Assembly: GCA_963840055.1 (NCBI GenBank)
Contig: CAWIXM010000013.1
Location: forward strand, 124,001 to 188,000
Source: Rhodoplanes sp963840055
GTDB lineage: Bacteria > Pseudomonadota > Alphaproteobacteria > Rhizobiales > Xanthobacteraceae
Direction: 5' to 3'
Length of the DNA: 64,000 nucleotides
Positions within the stretch are counted from its first letter, which is position 1; each line of letters opens with the position of its first letter. A model generated the notes under the pieces. The model had not been told where the DNA came from, made no database searches, and saw only the letters and a list, made by a program, of their open reading frames with translations. Positions 44,392 through 54,349 of the stretch are shown in pieces. A program made the position numbers and the translations under genes.

Positions 44392-44487
44392 CGGTTCGAC
44401 AGGTGAGTATGGCAATGAAGCAATGAGGGGGATTTCGCCCCGCTCGGATGAAGCAAGAGTAAAGTCAACGGGAGGAAAGGAACAGCA

Positions 44488-45678
44488 ATGTATCGCAAAC
44501 TTGCACTTAGCATCGCCGCAGCCGCGCTCGGCGCCATCGCCGCCTGGCCCGCCTGGGCCGAGGGCGTAGTGAAAGTCGGCGTGCTGGAGGCGATGACCGG
44601 CCAGCAACAATCGACCGGCGTGCAGACTCTCGCCGCCATGAAGCTCTATATGCAGCAGCACGGCGATACCGTCGCCGGCAAGAAGATCGAGCTGATCGTC
44701 AAGGACGACGGCGCGGTCATGGAGAACACCAAGCGTCTCGCCCAGGAATTGATCGTTCGCGACAAGGTAAGCTTCCTGGTCGGGTTCGCCATCACCCCGA
44801 CCGCGCTCGCCGTCGCTCCGCTCGCGACCCAAGCCAAAGTTCCGATGATCGTCGCCAATGCCGGGACCTCGATCATTACGACGAAGTCGCCCTACATTGC
44901 ACGCACGAGCTTCACGCTGCCGCAGTCCTCGACGATCATCGCCGACTGGGCGCTGAAGAACGGCATTAAGAAGGTGGTGAGCATCGTGTCTGACTACGCG
45001 CCAGGCCGCGATGCCGAGAAGTACTTCGTTGACACCTTCAAAAAGGGTGGCGGACAGGTGCTCGAAACGCTGCGCGTGCCGCTTGCGTCGCCGGACTTCG
45101 CACCGTTCCTGCAGCGTGCCCGCGACGCCAATCCGGACGCCGTTTATATTTTCGTTCCGTCCGGCCAAGGCGCGACTTTCGTCAAGCAGTTCCTCGAGCG
45201 CGGTCTTGACAAGGCCGGCATCAAGTTGATCGGTCCCGGCGACGTGACCGACGACGACCAGCTCAACGGCATGGGCGATCAGGTGATCGGCACGGTGACG
45301 GCGCATCTCTATTCGGCCGACCATGACTCCAAGCTGAACAAGGAGTTCGTCGCGGCCTTCAAGAAGGCCAATAACGGCATGCGGCCGAACTTCATGGCGG
45401 TCGGCGGCTATGATGCCATGGCCCTCATCTATGCGGCGCTGAAGAAGACCAACGGCGACACCAATGGCGCCAAGCTGATGGCCGCCATCAAGGGGCTCGC
45501 GTGGGAAAGCCCGCGTGGCCCGATCTCGATCGATCCCGAGACGCGCGATATCATCCAGAACATCTATATCCGCAAGGTCGAGAAGAAGAACGGCGAACTC
45601 TACAATGTCGAGTTCGAGACCTTCAAAGCGGTGAAGGATCCCGGAAAAGCGCCGAAGAAAGAGTCAGCGGCCAAGTAA
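44488..45678 (+). CDS. Branched-chain amino acid-type ABC transporter substrate-binding protein
   Basis: A 396-residue periplasmic protein of the Leu/Ile/Val-binding family (type 1 fold). The signal peptide is about residues 1-24, ending PAWAEG. The mature start VVKVGVLEAMTGQQQSTGV is typical. A conserved core GPGDVTDDDQLNGMGDQVIG is seen. Such proteins in aromatic clusters often bind aromatic acids, so the ligand here may be a phenylpropanoid or benzoate rather than an amino acid (inferred from context). livHMGF follow. Confidence 0.92.
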   Translation: MYRKLALSIAAAALGAIAAWPAWAEGVVKVGVLEAMTGQQQSTGVQTLAAMKLYMQQHGDTVAGKKIELIVKDDGAVMENTKRLAQELIVRDKVSFLVGFAITPTALAVAPLATQAKVPMIVANAGTSIITTKSPYIARTSFTLPQSSTIIADWALKNGIKKVVSIVSDYAPGRDAEKYFVDTFKKGGGQVLETLRVPLASPDFAPFLQRARDANPDAVYIFVPSGQGATFVKQFLERGLDKAGIKLIGPGDVTDDDQLNGMGDQVIGTVTAHLYSADHDSKLNKEFVAAFKKANNGMRPNFMAVGGYDAMALIYAALKKTNGDTNGAKLMAAIKGLAWESPRGPISIDPETRDIIQNIYIRKVEKKNGELYNVEFETFKAVKDPGKAPKKESAAK

Positions 45679-45782
45679 TCATATGGGGCGCGCGCACAGT
45701 TGACTCGGAAGTGACGCGCGCCCCTTCCGGCGCAGGTTCTGACGAGAGCCGCTAGCCGGTCCCGCAATTCGCGGGTTTGTAA

Positions 45783-45805
45783 CCTCTCCCTGTCTGGGAG
45801 AGGGC
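45783..45805. repeat. Short palindromic repeat between the binding-protein gene and livH
   Basis: CCTCTCCCTGTCTGGGAGAGG (45784-45804 region) forms a 9-bp stem, followed by GCGGGGGTGGG. It belongs with the CTCTCCC hairpins seen in cobN. It lies in a 231-bp gap that otherwise holds only the livH leader. Confidence 0.65.
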
Positions 45806-45909
45806 GGGGGTGGGATCAATTTCGTTCCGGATGCGCCACGGTGGTAGCCGGAGGATCCCCTTCGAGGCGAAGGCGGATCCGTCGGCGCTCCGGACCCAGG
45901 GGGCCGCGA

Positions 45910-46770
45910 ATGCTCACGATATTGTTCGACGGCATCGCCTATGGCATGCTTCTGTTTGTGCTCGCCTGCGGTCTTGCGGTCACGCTCGGCCTGATGAACT
46001 TCGTCAATCTGGCGCACGGCTCCTTCGCCATGGCGGGCGGCTACATTACCCTTGTTCTTGTCAATGACATGGGTGTGCCTTTCTCGCTCGGCCTCGTCGG
46101 CGCCTTTGTCTCCGCCGCGGTGCTTGGCGCGCTGCTCGAGCGCACGCTCTATGTTCACGTTTACAACAAGAGCCCTCTCGATCAGGTCTTGTTTACCATC
46201 GGCCTCGTGTTCATGTCGGTTGCTGCCGTCGACTACGTCATGGGCTCGCAGCAGCAGTTCATTCAGATCCCGTCGGCGCTGCAAGGACAGTTCGAGGTGT
46301 TCGGGATCGGGATGAGCAAGTACCGTCTGCTCATCATCGCAATCTGCGGCGTAATTACGCTTGCGCTTCAGCTCGCACTGATAAGCACGCGGTTCGGCAG
46401 CCAGTTGCGCGCGTCAGTCGACGACCAGCGAGTTGCGCGCGGGCTCGGTATCAATGTCGGGGTGGTGTTCGCCGTGACCTTTGCGCTCGGCTCGGGGCTT
46501 GCCGGTCTCGGCGGCGCGCTCGGCGCGGAAATTCTTGGGCTCGATCCGGTGTTTCCGCTCAAATACATGATCTACTTCCTGATTGTCGTCACCGTCGGCG
46601 GCAGCTCGAGCATTACCGCTCCCTTCTTCGCGTCGATCCTGCTCGGCATTGGTGACGTGGCCGGAAAGTATTACGTGCCGAAACTCGGTGCCTTCGTCAT
46701 CTACACCATCATGATCATCGTGTTGATCGTGCGGCCGCAAGGGCTGTTCGCGCATGGCCGCGCGCGGTGA
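45910..46770 (+). CDS. livH: Branched-chain amino acid-type ABC transporter permease LivH
   Basis: A 286-residue membrane permease with multiple helices. It begins LTILFDGIAYGMLLFVLACG, with the family segments LGLMNFVNLAHGSFAMAGGY and RVARGLGINVGVVFAVTFAL (the EAA-like loop). ATG 45910 gives the family N-terminus; an upstream frame extension is unconserved. livM follows within 14 bp. Confidence 0.94.
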   Translation: MLTILFDGIAYGMLLFVLACGLAVTLGLMNFVNLAHGSFAMAGGYITLVLVNDMGVPFSLGLVGAFVSAAVLGALLERTLYVHVYNKSPLDQVLFTIGLVFMSVAAVDYVMGSQQQFIQIPSALQGQFEVFGIGMSKYRLLIIAICGVITLALQLALISTRFGSQLRASVDDQRVARGLGINVGVVFAVTFALGSGLAGLGGALGAEILGLDPVFPLKYMIYFLIVVTVGGSSSITAPFFASILLGIGDVAGKYYVPKLGAFVIYTIMIIVLIVRPQGLFAHGRAR

Positions 46771-46783
46771 AGGAGCAAGGATC

Positions 46784-47844
46784 GTGGTGAAGCCCGCACA
46801 CCCGCTCTCAGCCGATATCGCCGGTCTGCTGAGGGTCCGAGCCCGTTGGTCGCCGCTGGAATTCGTGTTCTGGATAATCGCATTTGCGACGATTTTCTTG
46901 TTCCCGAACTACTATCTCATCCTCGCCGAGATCGTGATCTGGGCGCTGTTCGCGATTTCGATCGATCTTGTTCTCGGGTACGCCGGCATCATCACGCTCG
47001 GCCAGGCGGCGTTTTTCGGATTCGGCGCGTATGCCGCGGGGCTGTTGGCGAAGCACGGACTGATCACCGAGCCCACGCTCGCGCTGGTCGCATCCGGGCT
47101 TGCAGCGGCGGTGCTCGGTTTTTTCACGAGTTTCCTGGTGCTGCGCGGGTCCGACCTTACCCGCCTAATGGTGACGCTCGGCGTCTCCCTGGTGCTGCGG
47201 GAACTCGCGAACCGGTTCCCGGAGGTCACCGGAGGCGCGGATGGAATGCAGGGCATAACCATTAACCCGGTGCTCGGGCAGTTCCGCTTCGATCTTTACG
47301 GACACACTGCCTATATCTACAGCCTGATCGTGCTGTTCGTGCTGTTCGTGATCGCTCGGCGCATCGTGCGGTCCCCGTTCGGTCTGTCTCTCGTCGCCAT
47401 CAAGGGCAACCCGCTGCGCTCCGCGGCGGTGGGAATCGCGGTGAACTGGCGTCTGGTCGCGATCTATACGATCGCCGCCGCCTATGCCGGGATTGCGGGC
47501 GCGCTATTGACCCAGACGACGGCGTTCGCCTCGCTCGAAGGTTTCTCCTTCGAACGTTCCGCCGACGGGCTCTTGGTGCTGATCATCGGCGGCACCGGCT
47601 ATCTTTATGGCGGCGTGATCGGGGCATTGATCTTCCGATTCGGCCACGATTACTTGTCGAGCATCACTCCGCAATACTGGCAGTTTTGGATCGGCCTCTT
47701 CCTCGTTCTCATCGTCCTGGTCGGTCGCGACCGGATCGGAACATGGTTTGATCCGGTCCGTACGTTGGCCGATCGGATTGCTGCTTGGCGGTCCAAGCGG
47801 CGGGCGCGGGCGATCGGCGCCGCGTCGCGAGAGGGGGGCCAGCC

Positions 47845-47848
<4 letters not shown>
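46784..47848 (+). CDS. livM: Branched-chain amino acid-type ABC transporter permease LivM
   Basis: A 354-residue second permease. It has IDLVLGYAGIITLGQAAFFG, then FGAYAAGLL, and the loop GNPLRSAAVGIAVNWRLVAI. The start GTG 46784 is chosen because AAGGAG lies 8 nt upstream; an ATG at 46754 inside livH is possible but unsupported. The end overlaps the livG GTG as GTGA. Confidence 0.93.
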
Positions 47849-48589
<741 letters not shown>

Positions 48590-48597
<8 letters not shown>

Positions 48598-49333
48598 CCT
48601 CCTCACAATCGAACGCCTGAGCGCCGGCTACGGCGAAGCGATCGTGCTGTCGGACGTGACGCTGTCGCTCGCGGAGGGGCATTCGCTCGCGCTGCTCGGC
48701 CGCAACGGCATGGGCAAGACCACGCTCGTCAACTCGATTGTCGGAGTCACCCGCTATCGCGGCGGCGCGATCCATCTCGCTGGACGCGACATCACCCGAC
48801 TGCGGCCCGACCAGCGGGCCCATGCCGGCATCGGCTGGGTTCCGCAGGAACGCAACATTTTCAAATCGCTGACTTTGCACGAGAATCTCACCGCCATCGC
48901 CCGGCCCGGCCCATGGACGCCGGACAAGGTCTACCAGCTGTTTCCGCGGCTCGGCGAGCGCAAGAGCAATATGGGTAACCAGCTTTCGGGCGGTGAGCAG
49001 CAGATGCTGGCGCTCGGCCGCGCCCTTGTGCTCAATCCGAAGCTCGTCCTTCTCGACGAGCCGCTTGAAGGCCTCGCGCCTATTATCGTCGAGGAGTTGC
49101 TCGCCGCGCTGACCCGCATCACCCGCGAAGAAGGCTTGTCCGCCATTCTAGTCGAGCAGAATGCGCAGAAGGTTCTGGACGTTACCGACCGCGCCGTGAT
49201 CCTGGAGCGCGGAACGATCGTCTATACTGGCGACAGCGCCGAACTCAGAGATGATCGCCGGGTGCTGGAGAAGTATATTGGCGTGAGCGAAGGCGAGCCG
49301 CGGCGCGCGGGAATTTCACGGCGACAGCATTGA
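48590..49333 (+). CDS. livF: ABC transporter ATP-binding protein LivF
   Basis: A 247-residue second ATPase of the Liv complex. It has Walker A LGRNGMGKTTLVNSIVG, the signature NQLSGGEQQMLALGRALV, and Walker B LVLLDEPLEGLAP. ATG 48590 lies within the livG 3' end. The C-terminal tail after EKYIGV is short and basic. It is the last gene of the transporter; a MetE-like gene follows after 38 bp. Confidence 0.94.
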
Positions 49334-49371
49334 TGCGCCGTCGCAGCGTTTCGGCGACAAAGGAGAATGCG

Positions 49372-50475
49372 ATGTCACGATCAAGGCCACCGTTTCGCGC
49401 CGACCATGTTGGCAGTCTTCTCCGCACGGCACCGCTGAAGCAAGCGCGCAGTCGGCACGAAGCGGGCGCTATTTCCGACGCCGAGCTGCGCCGGATCGAG
49501 GATGAGGAGATCAAGAAGATCATCGCCAAGCAGGAGGAAGTGGGCCTGCAGTCGATCACCGACGGTGAGTTCCGGCGGTCATGGTGGCACTTTGATTTCT
49601 TGAAGAAGCTCGACGGGGTCGAGGGCTTTCGCGCGGCCGAGGGCATCCAGTTCCACGGCGTCCAGACCCGTGCGGATGGCGTGCGGGTGACTGGGCGGGT
49701 CGGCTTCTCCGGCCACCCGATGATCGACCATTTCAAGTTTCTCAAGGCCAACACCACGAAGACGGCGAAAATGACCATTCCGTCGCCCTCCGTGCTGCAT
49801 TTCCGCGGCGGGCGCAGGGAAATCAGCGGCGCTGTCTATCCACAGCTCGACGAATTCTTCGCCGATCTCGGTCGCGCTTACCGCAAGGCGGTCAATGCTT
49901 TCTACGACGCGGGCTGCCGCTATCTGCAGTTCGACGACACGGTGTGGGCCTATCTCTGCTCGCAGGAGCAGCGGCAAAAGGCGCGCGAACGCGGCGAGGA
50001 AGTCGAGAGGTTGCCGGAGATCTATGCCGACACGATCAACTACGCGATCGCCGAGCGGCCGTCCGACATGGTGATCACGACCCATGTCTGCCGCGGCAAT
50101 TTCCGCTCCCAATGGATTTCCGAGGGCGGTTACGAGCCGGTAGCCGAGCGGCTGCTGGGAAGCGTCAATTACGATGGCTTTTTCCTCGAATACGATACCG
50201 AGCGGGCCGGCGGCTTCGAACCGCTGCGCTTCCTCCCCAAGGGCAAGAAGATCGTGGTGCTCGGCCTCGTGACCTCGAAGAGCGGCACGCTGGAAAACCG
50301 CGACGCGGTGAAGCGCCGGATCGACGAGGCGACCAAATTCGTCGCGCTCGACCAGCTCGCGCTGAGCCCGCAATGCGGCTTCGCTTCGACCGAGGAAGGC
50401 AACCTGCTCGCCGAAGAGGAGCAATGGGCAAAGCTCTCGATGATCGTCGAGCTTGCGCGCGAGGTGTGGGGATAG
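49372..50475 (+). CDS. MetE C-terminal-like methyltransferase family protein (YxjG/YxjH type)
   Basis: A 367-residue protein like the catalytic C-terminal half of cobalamin-independent methionine synthase. Visible segments are FRADHVGSLLRTAPLKQAR, LQSITDGEFRRSWWHFDF, RYLQFDDTVWAYLCS and TTHVCRGNFRSQW; the last two contain residues at the positions of the zinc and homocysteine sites in MetE-like proteins. AAAGGAGA precedes ATG 49372. It lacks the N-terminal MetE half. In this setting, beside transport and aromatic genes, it may accept methyl groups from another donor, but its substrate is unknown. Confidence 0.85.
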   Translation: MSRSRPPFRADHVGSLLRTAPLKQARSRHEAGAISDAELRRIEDEEIKKIIAKQEEVGLQSITDGEFRRSWWHFDFLKKLDGVEGFRAAEGIQFHGVQTRADGVRVTGRVGFSGHPMIDHFKFLKANTTKTAKMTIPSPSVLHFRGGRREISGAVYPQLDEFFADLGRAYRKAVNAFYDAGCRYLQFDDTVWAYLCSQEQRQKARERGEEVERLPEIYADTINYAIAERPSDMVITTHVCRGNFRSQWISEGGYEPVAERLLGSVNYDGFFLEYDTERAGGFEPLRFLPKGKKIVVLGLVTSKSGTLENRDAVKRRIDEATKFVALDQLALSPQCGFASTEEGNLLAEEEQWAKLSMIVELAREVWG

Positions 50476-50566
50476 GCAGGGCGGCGACCGATCCCGTTTC
50501 GAATTTCCATTGCCGCGCGCGATGCAAGATCATTGATCTTCGCGCGTGCCGTCGTATTACCAAGCA

Positions 50567-51700
50567 ATGACGCTCCCGCTTGCCGGTCTCCTCGTCGTCT
50601 CGCTCGAACAGGCGGTGGCGGCGCCCTTGTGCACCTGCCGGCTCGCCGACGCCGGGGCGCGGGTGATCAAGATCGAGCGGCCGGAGGGCGACTTCGCGCG
50701 CGGCTATGATGATCTTGCTCATGGCGAGAGCGCCTATTTCGTCTGGCTCAACCGCGGCAAGGAATCGGTCGTGCTCGATCTTGCTTCCGCCCGCGATAAG
50801 GCGCTGCTCGAAGCCATGCTCGCTCAAACCGATATATTCGTGCAGAATCTCAAACCGGAGGCGATCGACCGGCTCGGCTTTCCCATCGCGCGGCTGCGTC
50901 GCGCGCATCCGCGCCTCGTGGTGTGCTCGATCTCCGGCTACGGCGAGCGCGGCCCTTATGCGCAGCGCAAGGCGTACGACCTGCTGATCCAGGCGGATTG
51001 CGGGCTTGTTTCGATCACCGGCGGCCCGGACGCGCCGGCGCGGGTCGGCGTATCGGTCGTCGACATTGCGGCCGGGCTTGCCGCTTACGAGGCGATCCTC
51101 GAAGCGCTCATCGCGCGCTCCCGCACCGGCGAAGGCGCCGGGCTCTCCATCTCGCTGTTCGATGCGATCGCCGAATGGATGACCGTGCCGCTCATTCAGC
51201 ATGAGGGAGGCCGCACGCCGCAACGCGTCGGCCTCGCGCATCCGAGCATTTCGCCTTATGGCGTGTTCCGCAGCAAGGACGGGGTTGACATTCTGATTTC
51301 GATCCAAAGCGATCGCGAGTGGCGCATCCTTGCCGAACATGTGCTGGGAGACGCAGCGCTTGCTGCCGATCCCCTGTTTGCGACCAATGTCGAGCGGGTG
51401 AGGCGGCGCACCGAAACCGATGCGCGCGTCCAGGGGGCGTTTGGCGCGCTTGCCGCCGAGCCCCTGATCGCCAAGTTGGCGGAAAGGGAGATCGCGTTTT
51501 CCCGCGTGAGCGATCTTGCGCTGTTCGCCCGGCATCCGCATTTGCATCGTATAATGGTCGGATCGCCGGTAGGTCCCCAGTCCTATCCTGGCCCGCCGCG
51601 TCCTCGGGCGGAGCCTTACGGACCGGTTCCGTCGCTCGGCGAGCATACGGAAAAAGTGCGGCGCGAGTTCACGCCGGCACAGGCAGGGTCGATCGAATGA
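50567..51700 (+). CDS. Class III CoA-transferase (CaiB/BaiF family)
   Basis: A 377-residue family III CoA-transferase. Typical segments are VVSLEQAVAAPLCTCRLADA, ARVIKIERPEGDFARGYD, WLNRGKESVVLDLAS and QKGEAIDRLGF-like (here LKPEAIDRLGF). The catalytic Asp is expected in QRKAYDLLIQADCGL. ATG 50567 is preferred over 50546 because TLPLAGLLVVSLEQAVAAP matches the family start. It probably moves CoA onto a carboxylic acid taken up by the Liv system. The stop overlaps the glucokinase start. Confidence 0.88.
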   Translation: MTLPLAGLLVVSLEQAVAAPLCTCRLADAGARVIKIERPEGDFARGYDDLAHGESAYFVWLNRGKESVVLDLASARDKALLEAMLAQTDIFVQNLKPEAIDRLGFPIARLRRAHPRLVVCSISGYGERGPYAQRKAYDLLIQADCGLVSITGGPDAPARVGVSVVDIAAGLAAYEAILEALIARSRTGEGAGLSISLFDAIAEWMTVPLIQHEGGRTPQRVGLAHPSISPYGVFRSKDGVDILISIQSDREWRILAEHVLGDAALAADPLFATNVERVRRRTETDARVQGAFGALAAEPLIAKLAEREIAFSRVSDLALFARHPHLHRIMVGSPVGPQSYPGPPRPRAEPYGPVPSLGEHTEKVRREFTPAQAGSIE

Positions 51701-52647
51701 GCACGACGCTTGTCGCCGATATCGGTGGTAGCAATACGCGGCTCGCCATCGCGAGCCGGACCGGGCGCCCCGAGCACATCCACGCCTTCCCAAACGATTC
51801 CGTATCCGACTTGGTGGGGGCGATCGCCGGTTATCTTGCCCATATGGACCGCATCGATCGTCGGCCCGACGGCGCCGTCCTCGCCGTCGCGGGGCCCGTT
51901 CAAGGCCGTCACATCGTGCTCACCAATCGCGACTGGAAGATCGATCTCGACGCGATACAACAGCAGTTCAGGCTTCGTTATGTCCACGCGCTCAACGACT
52001 TCGAGGCGCTGGCCTGGGCGCTGCCGTGGTTCGAGCCGGAAGATGTGCTTGATCTCGGACCGCCGCTTCCTGTCCGCAATGGGACGAAGGCGGTGTTTGG
52101 TCCCGGCACCGGGCTGGGCGTTTCCGCCCTCATCCCCGAAGGCCATTCATGGTTTGCGCTCGCCACCGAGGCCGGGCACATGTCGTTTGGTCCCGCGGCG
52201 TCTGATGAGTGGGCCGTGTTTGCGCGGATCGCCGAGGAAGTTCCGCTCATATCGGCCGAGACCATTCTGTCCGGGCCCGGTCTCGAACGGCTCTACCGCG
52301 CCATGAACCCCGGCCGTCCCGCTCTTGCCGCCAATGCGATTGGGCAGGCCGCCAACGCCGGAGAGGCCGCCGCGGCGGCGACGGTCGAGCTGTTCATGCG
52401 CCTGCTCGCCCGCTTCGCCGGCGACATCGCGCTCACTTACAAGGCCCTGGGCGGGGTCTATGTCGCCGGCGGCGTCGCTGCGAAGCTCAGGCCCTGCATC
52501 GACGCAGCGCTTTTTCGCAAGACGTTTGTCAGGCACCCGCCGCATACGCATTTGCTGGAGGAAATCCCCACCCTTTTGATCATCTGCGATGAGCCGGGCC
52601 TGTACGGCTGCGCCGCCTACGCCGAGTATGCCGCCGGAGAGTATTGA
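51697..52647 (+). CDS. glk: Glucokinase (Glk family, non-ROK)
   Basis: A 316-residue hexokinase-fold protein with the phosphate-1 motif LVADIGGSNTRLAIA, the substrate region VHALNDFEALAWALP, the adenosine-side GPGTGLGVSALIPEG and EAGHMSFGP. The start ATG 51697 overlaps the CoA-transferase stop as ATGA, so a sugar kinase is translationally coupled to a CoA-transferase. That coupling is odd for a glycolytic enzyme. It may simply have been captured by the operon. Confidence 0.9.
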   Translation: MSTTLVADIGGSNTRLAIASRTGRPEHIHAFPNDSVSDLVGAIAGYLAHMDRIDRRPDGAVLAVAGPVQGRHIVLTNRDWKIDLDAIQQQFRLRYVHALNDFEALAWALPWFEPEDVLDLGPPLPVRNGTKAVFGPGTGLGVSALIPEGHSWFALATEAGHMSFGPAASDEWAVFARIAEEVPLISAETILSGPGLERLYRAMNPGRPALAANAIGQAANAGEAAAAATVELFMRLLARFAGDIALTYKALGGVYVAGGVAAKLRPCIDAALFRKTFVRHPPHTHLLEEIPTLLIICDEPGLYGCAAYAEYAAGEY

Positions 52648-52749
52648 GCTTATGTCATATTATGATTATGCTAAATAATAATAGCCCCGGCGCGGCGGGC
52701 GCGTTCCGGCCGGACGCTCGGGGAAGGCGTTCCTAGGGAGGCAGTGGGC

Positions 52750-53940
52750 ATGCCGGCCGCAGCCAAAGCATATATTGCCGGCATCTACGAGCATCCGACC
52801 CGAAAGGCGGACGGCAAGTCGCTCGCCCAACTGCATGCCGAAGTGGCGCGGGGGGCGTTGGCCGACGCCGGCCTGAGCAAGAGCGACGTCGACGGGTATT
52901 TCTGCGCGGGCGATGTCGCCGGCTGGGAGCGGCCCGGGAGCGGCCCGTTTTCCATCATCGATTATCTCGGCCTCAAGCTGCGTCACCTCGACACGACCGA
53001 GTCCTGGGGCTCCTCCTATCTCGTGCACGTCGCCCATGCCGCTGAAGCGATCGCCGCGGGAAAGTGCAATGTCGCGCTGATCACGCTTGCCGGGCGTCCG
53101 CGCGCCGAGGGCATGCAGACCGGCACGAAAACCGAGGCGGAGGCCAAGGGGCTCGATGCGCCGGAAGCGCAGTTCGAATTGCCTTACCGGCCGACGGTCG
53201 TGGGCCTCTACGCCATGTGCGCGATGCGCCACATGTACGAGTTCGGCACCACCAGCGAGCAGCTTGCCTGGATCAAGGTCGCCGCCTCCCATCACGCCCA
53301 GCACAACCCGCATGCGCTATTGCGCGAGGTGGTGACGGTCGAGGACGTGGTGAACTCGCCGCTGATCGCCGATCCCCTGCATCGCCTCGATTGCTGCGTC
53401 ATCACCGATGGCGGCGGCGCCCTGGTCGTCGTCAGCCCGGACGTCGCAAAGAGCTTGAGCAAGCCGCGCGTGCGCGTGATCGGCGCCGGCTATGCGCCGA
53501 AATATCAGCTCGGCGGACGCGCGGACATCACCAGTTCCGGCGCGATCTGGTCCGGCCCGCGCGCCTTTGCGGAAGCGGGAGTGACGCCCGCCGATATCAA
53601 ATACGCCTCGATCTATGACAGTTTCACCATTACCGTGCTGATCACGCTCGAGGACCTCGGTTTCTGTCGCAAAGGAGAAGGCGGTAAGTTCGTCGCCGAC
53701 GGCAATCTCATCGCCGGCGTGGGCCGGCTGCCGGTCAATACCGACGGCGGTGGGCTGTGCAACAATCACCCGTCAAACCGCGGCGGGATGACCAAGGTGA
53801 TCGAGGCGGTGCGCCAGTTGCGCGGCGAGGCGCATCCCATGGTTCAGGTCAAGAACTGCGACCTCGCGCTCGCGCACGGCACCGGCGGCGCGCTGCCGAC
53901 CAGGCACGGCAGCGCGACGCTGATTCTGGAACGGGAGTAG
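52750..53940 (+). CDS. Thiolase-like protein (SCP-x/acetyl-CoA acetyltransferase-like)
   Basis: A 396-residue thiolase-superfamily protein of the SCP-x-like group. In place of the Cys nucleophile motif it reads TTESWGSSYLVHVAHAAEAI, with no Cys at the expected spot. The C-terminal NTDGGGLCNNHPSNRGGMTK keeps a His at the GHP-like position. AGGGAGG stands 8 nt before ATG 52750 (a GTG at 52744 is an alternative). It is followed 6 bp later by its usual partner, a DUF35 zinc-ribbon/OB protein. Members of this family act with acyl-CoA substrates, some as aldolase or retro-aldolase enzymes; the reaction here is not known. Confidence 0.85.
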   Translation: MPAAAKAYIAGIYEHPTRKADGKSLAQLHAEVARGALADAGLSKSDVDGYFCAGDVAGWERPGSGPFSIIDYLGLKLRHLDTTESWGSSYLVHVAHAAEAIAAGKCNVALITLAGRPRAEGMQTGTKTEAEAKGLDAPEAQFELPYRPTVVGLYAMCAMRHMYEFGTTSEQLAWIKVAASHHAQHNPHALLREVVTVEDVVNSPLIADPLHRLDCCVITDGGGALVVVSPDVAKSLSKPRVRVIGAGYAPKYQLGGRADITSSGAIWSGPRAFAEAGVTPADIKYASIYDSFTITVLITLEDLGFCRKGEGGKFVADGNLIAGVGRLPVNTDGGGLCNNHPSNRGGMTKVIEAVRQLRGEAHPMVQVKNCDLALAHGTGGALPTRHGSATLILERE

Positions 53941-53946
53941 CGGCCG

Positions 53947-54336
53947 ATGACACTGGATGCCGCCTTGCCCGCGCCTCAGCCCAATCCGGAAACACAGGCC
54001 TATTGGGATGCGGCGAAGCAGGGGCGGCTTCTCCTGCGGCGCTGCAACGCGTGCGGCGAAGTCCACTTCTATCCGCGTTCGATCTGTCCGTTCTGCTTCA
54101 GCGATGACACGCACTGGCTCGAATCGAAGGGCACAGGCGCGATCTACGCTTACAGCATCATGCGCCGCGGCCTCTATCCCTTTGCGCTTGCCTATGTCAC
54201 CCTCGACGAGGGACCGAGTTTGATGACGAACATCGTCGATTGCGATCTTGCGTCTTTGCGCATCGGCCAGCGCGTCCGCGTCGCCTTCAAGCCGGGCGGC
54301 AACGGCTATCGCATTCCTGTGTTCATACCGATCTGA
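53947..54336 (+). CDS. DUF35 zinc-ribbon/OB-fold protein
   Basis: A 129-residue acyl-CoA-binding accessory protein. The zinc ribbon shows two CxxC pairs, LLRRCNACGEVHFYPRSICP and the following FCF. An OB-fold follows with TGAIYAYSIMRRGLYPFALA. Such proteins form complexes with SCP-x thiolase-like partners, matching the gene directly upstream. It sits 13 bp before the feruloyl-CoA synthase start, so the three are probably one unit. Confidence 0.9.
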   Translation: MTLDAALPAPQPNPETQAYWDAAKQGRLLLRRCNACGEVHFYPRSICPFCFSDDTHWLESKGTGAIYAYSIMRRGLYPFALAYVTLDEGPSLMTNIVDCDLASLRIGQRVRVAFKPGGNGYRIPVFIPI

Positions 54337-54349
54337 TCGGGGGCTGCAA

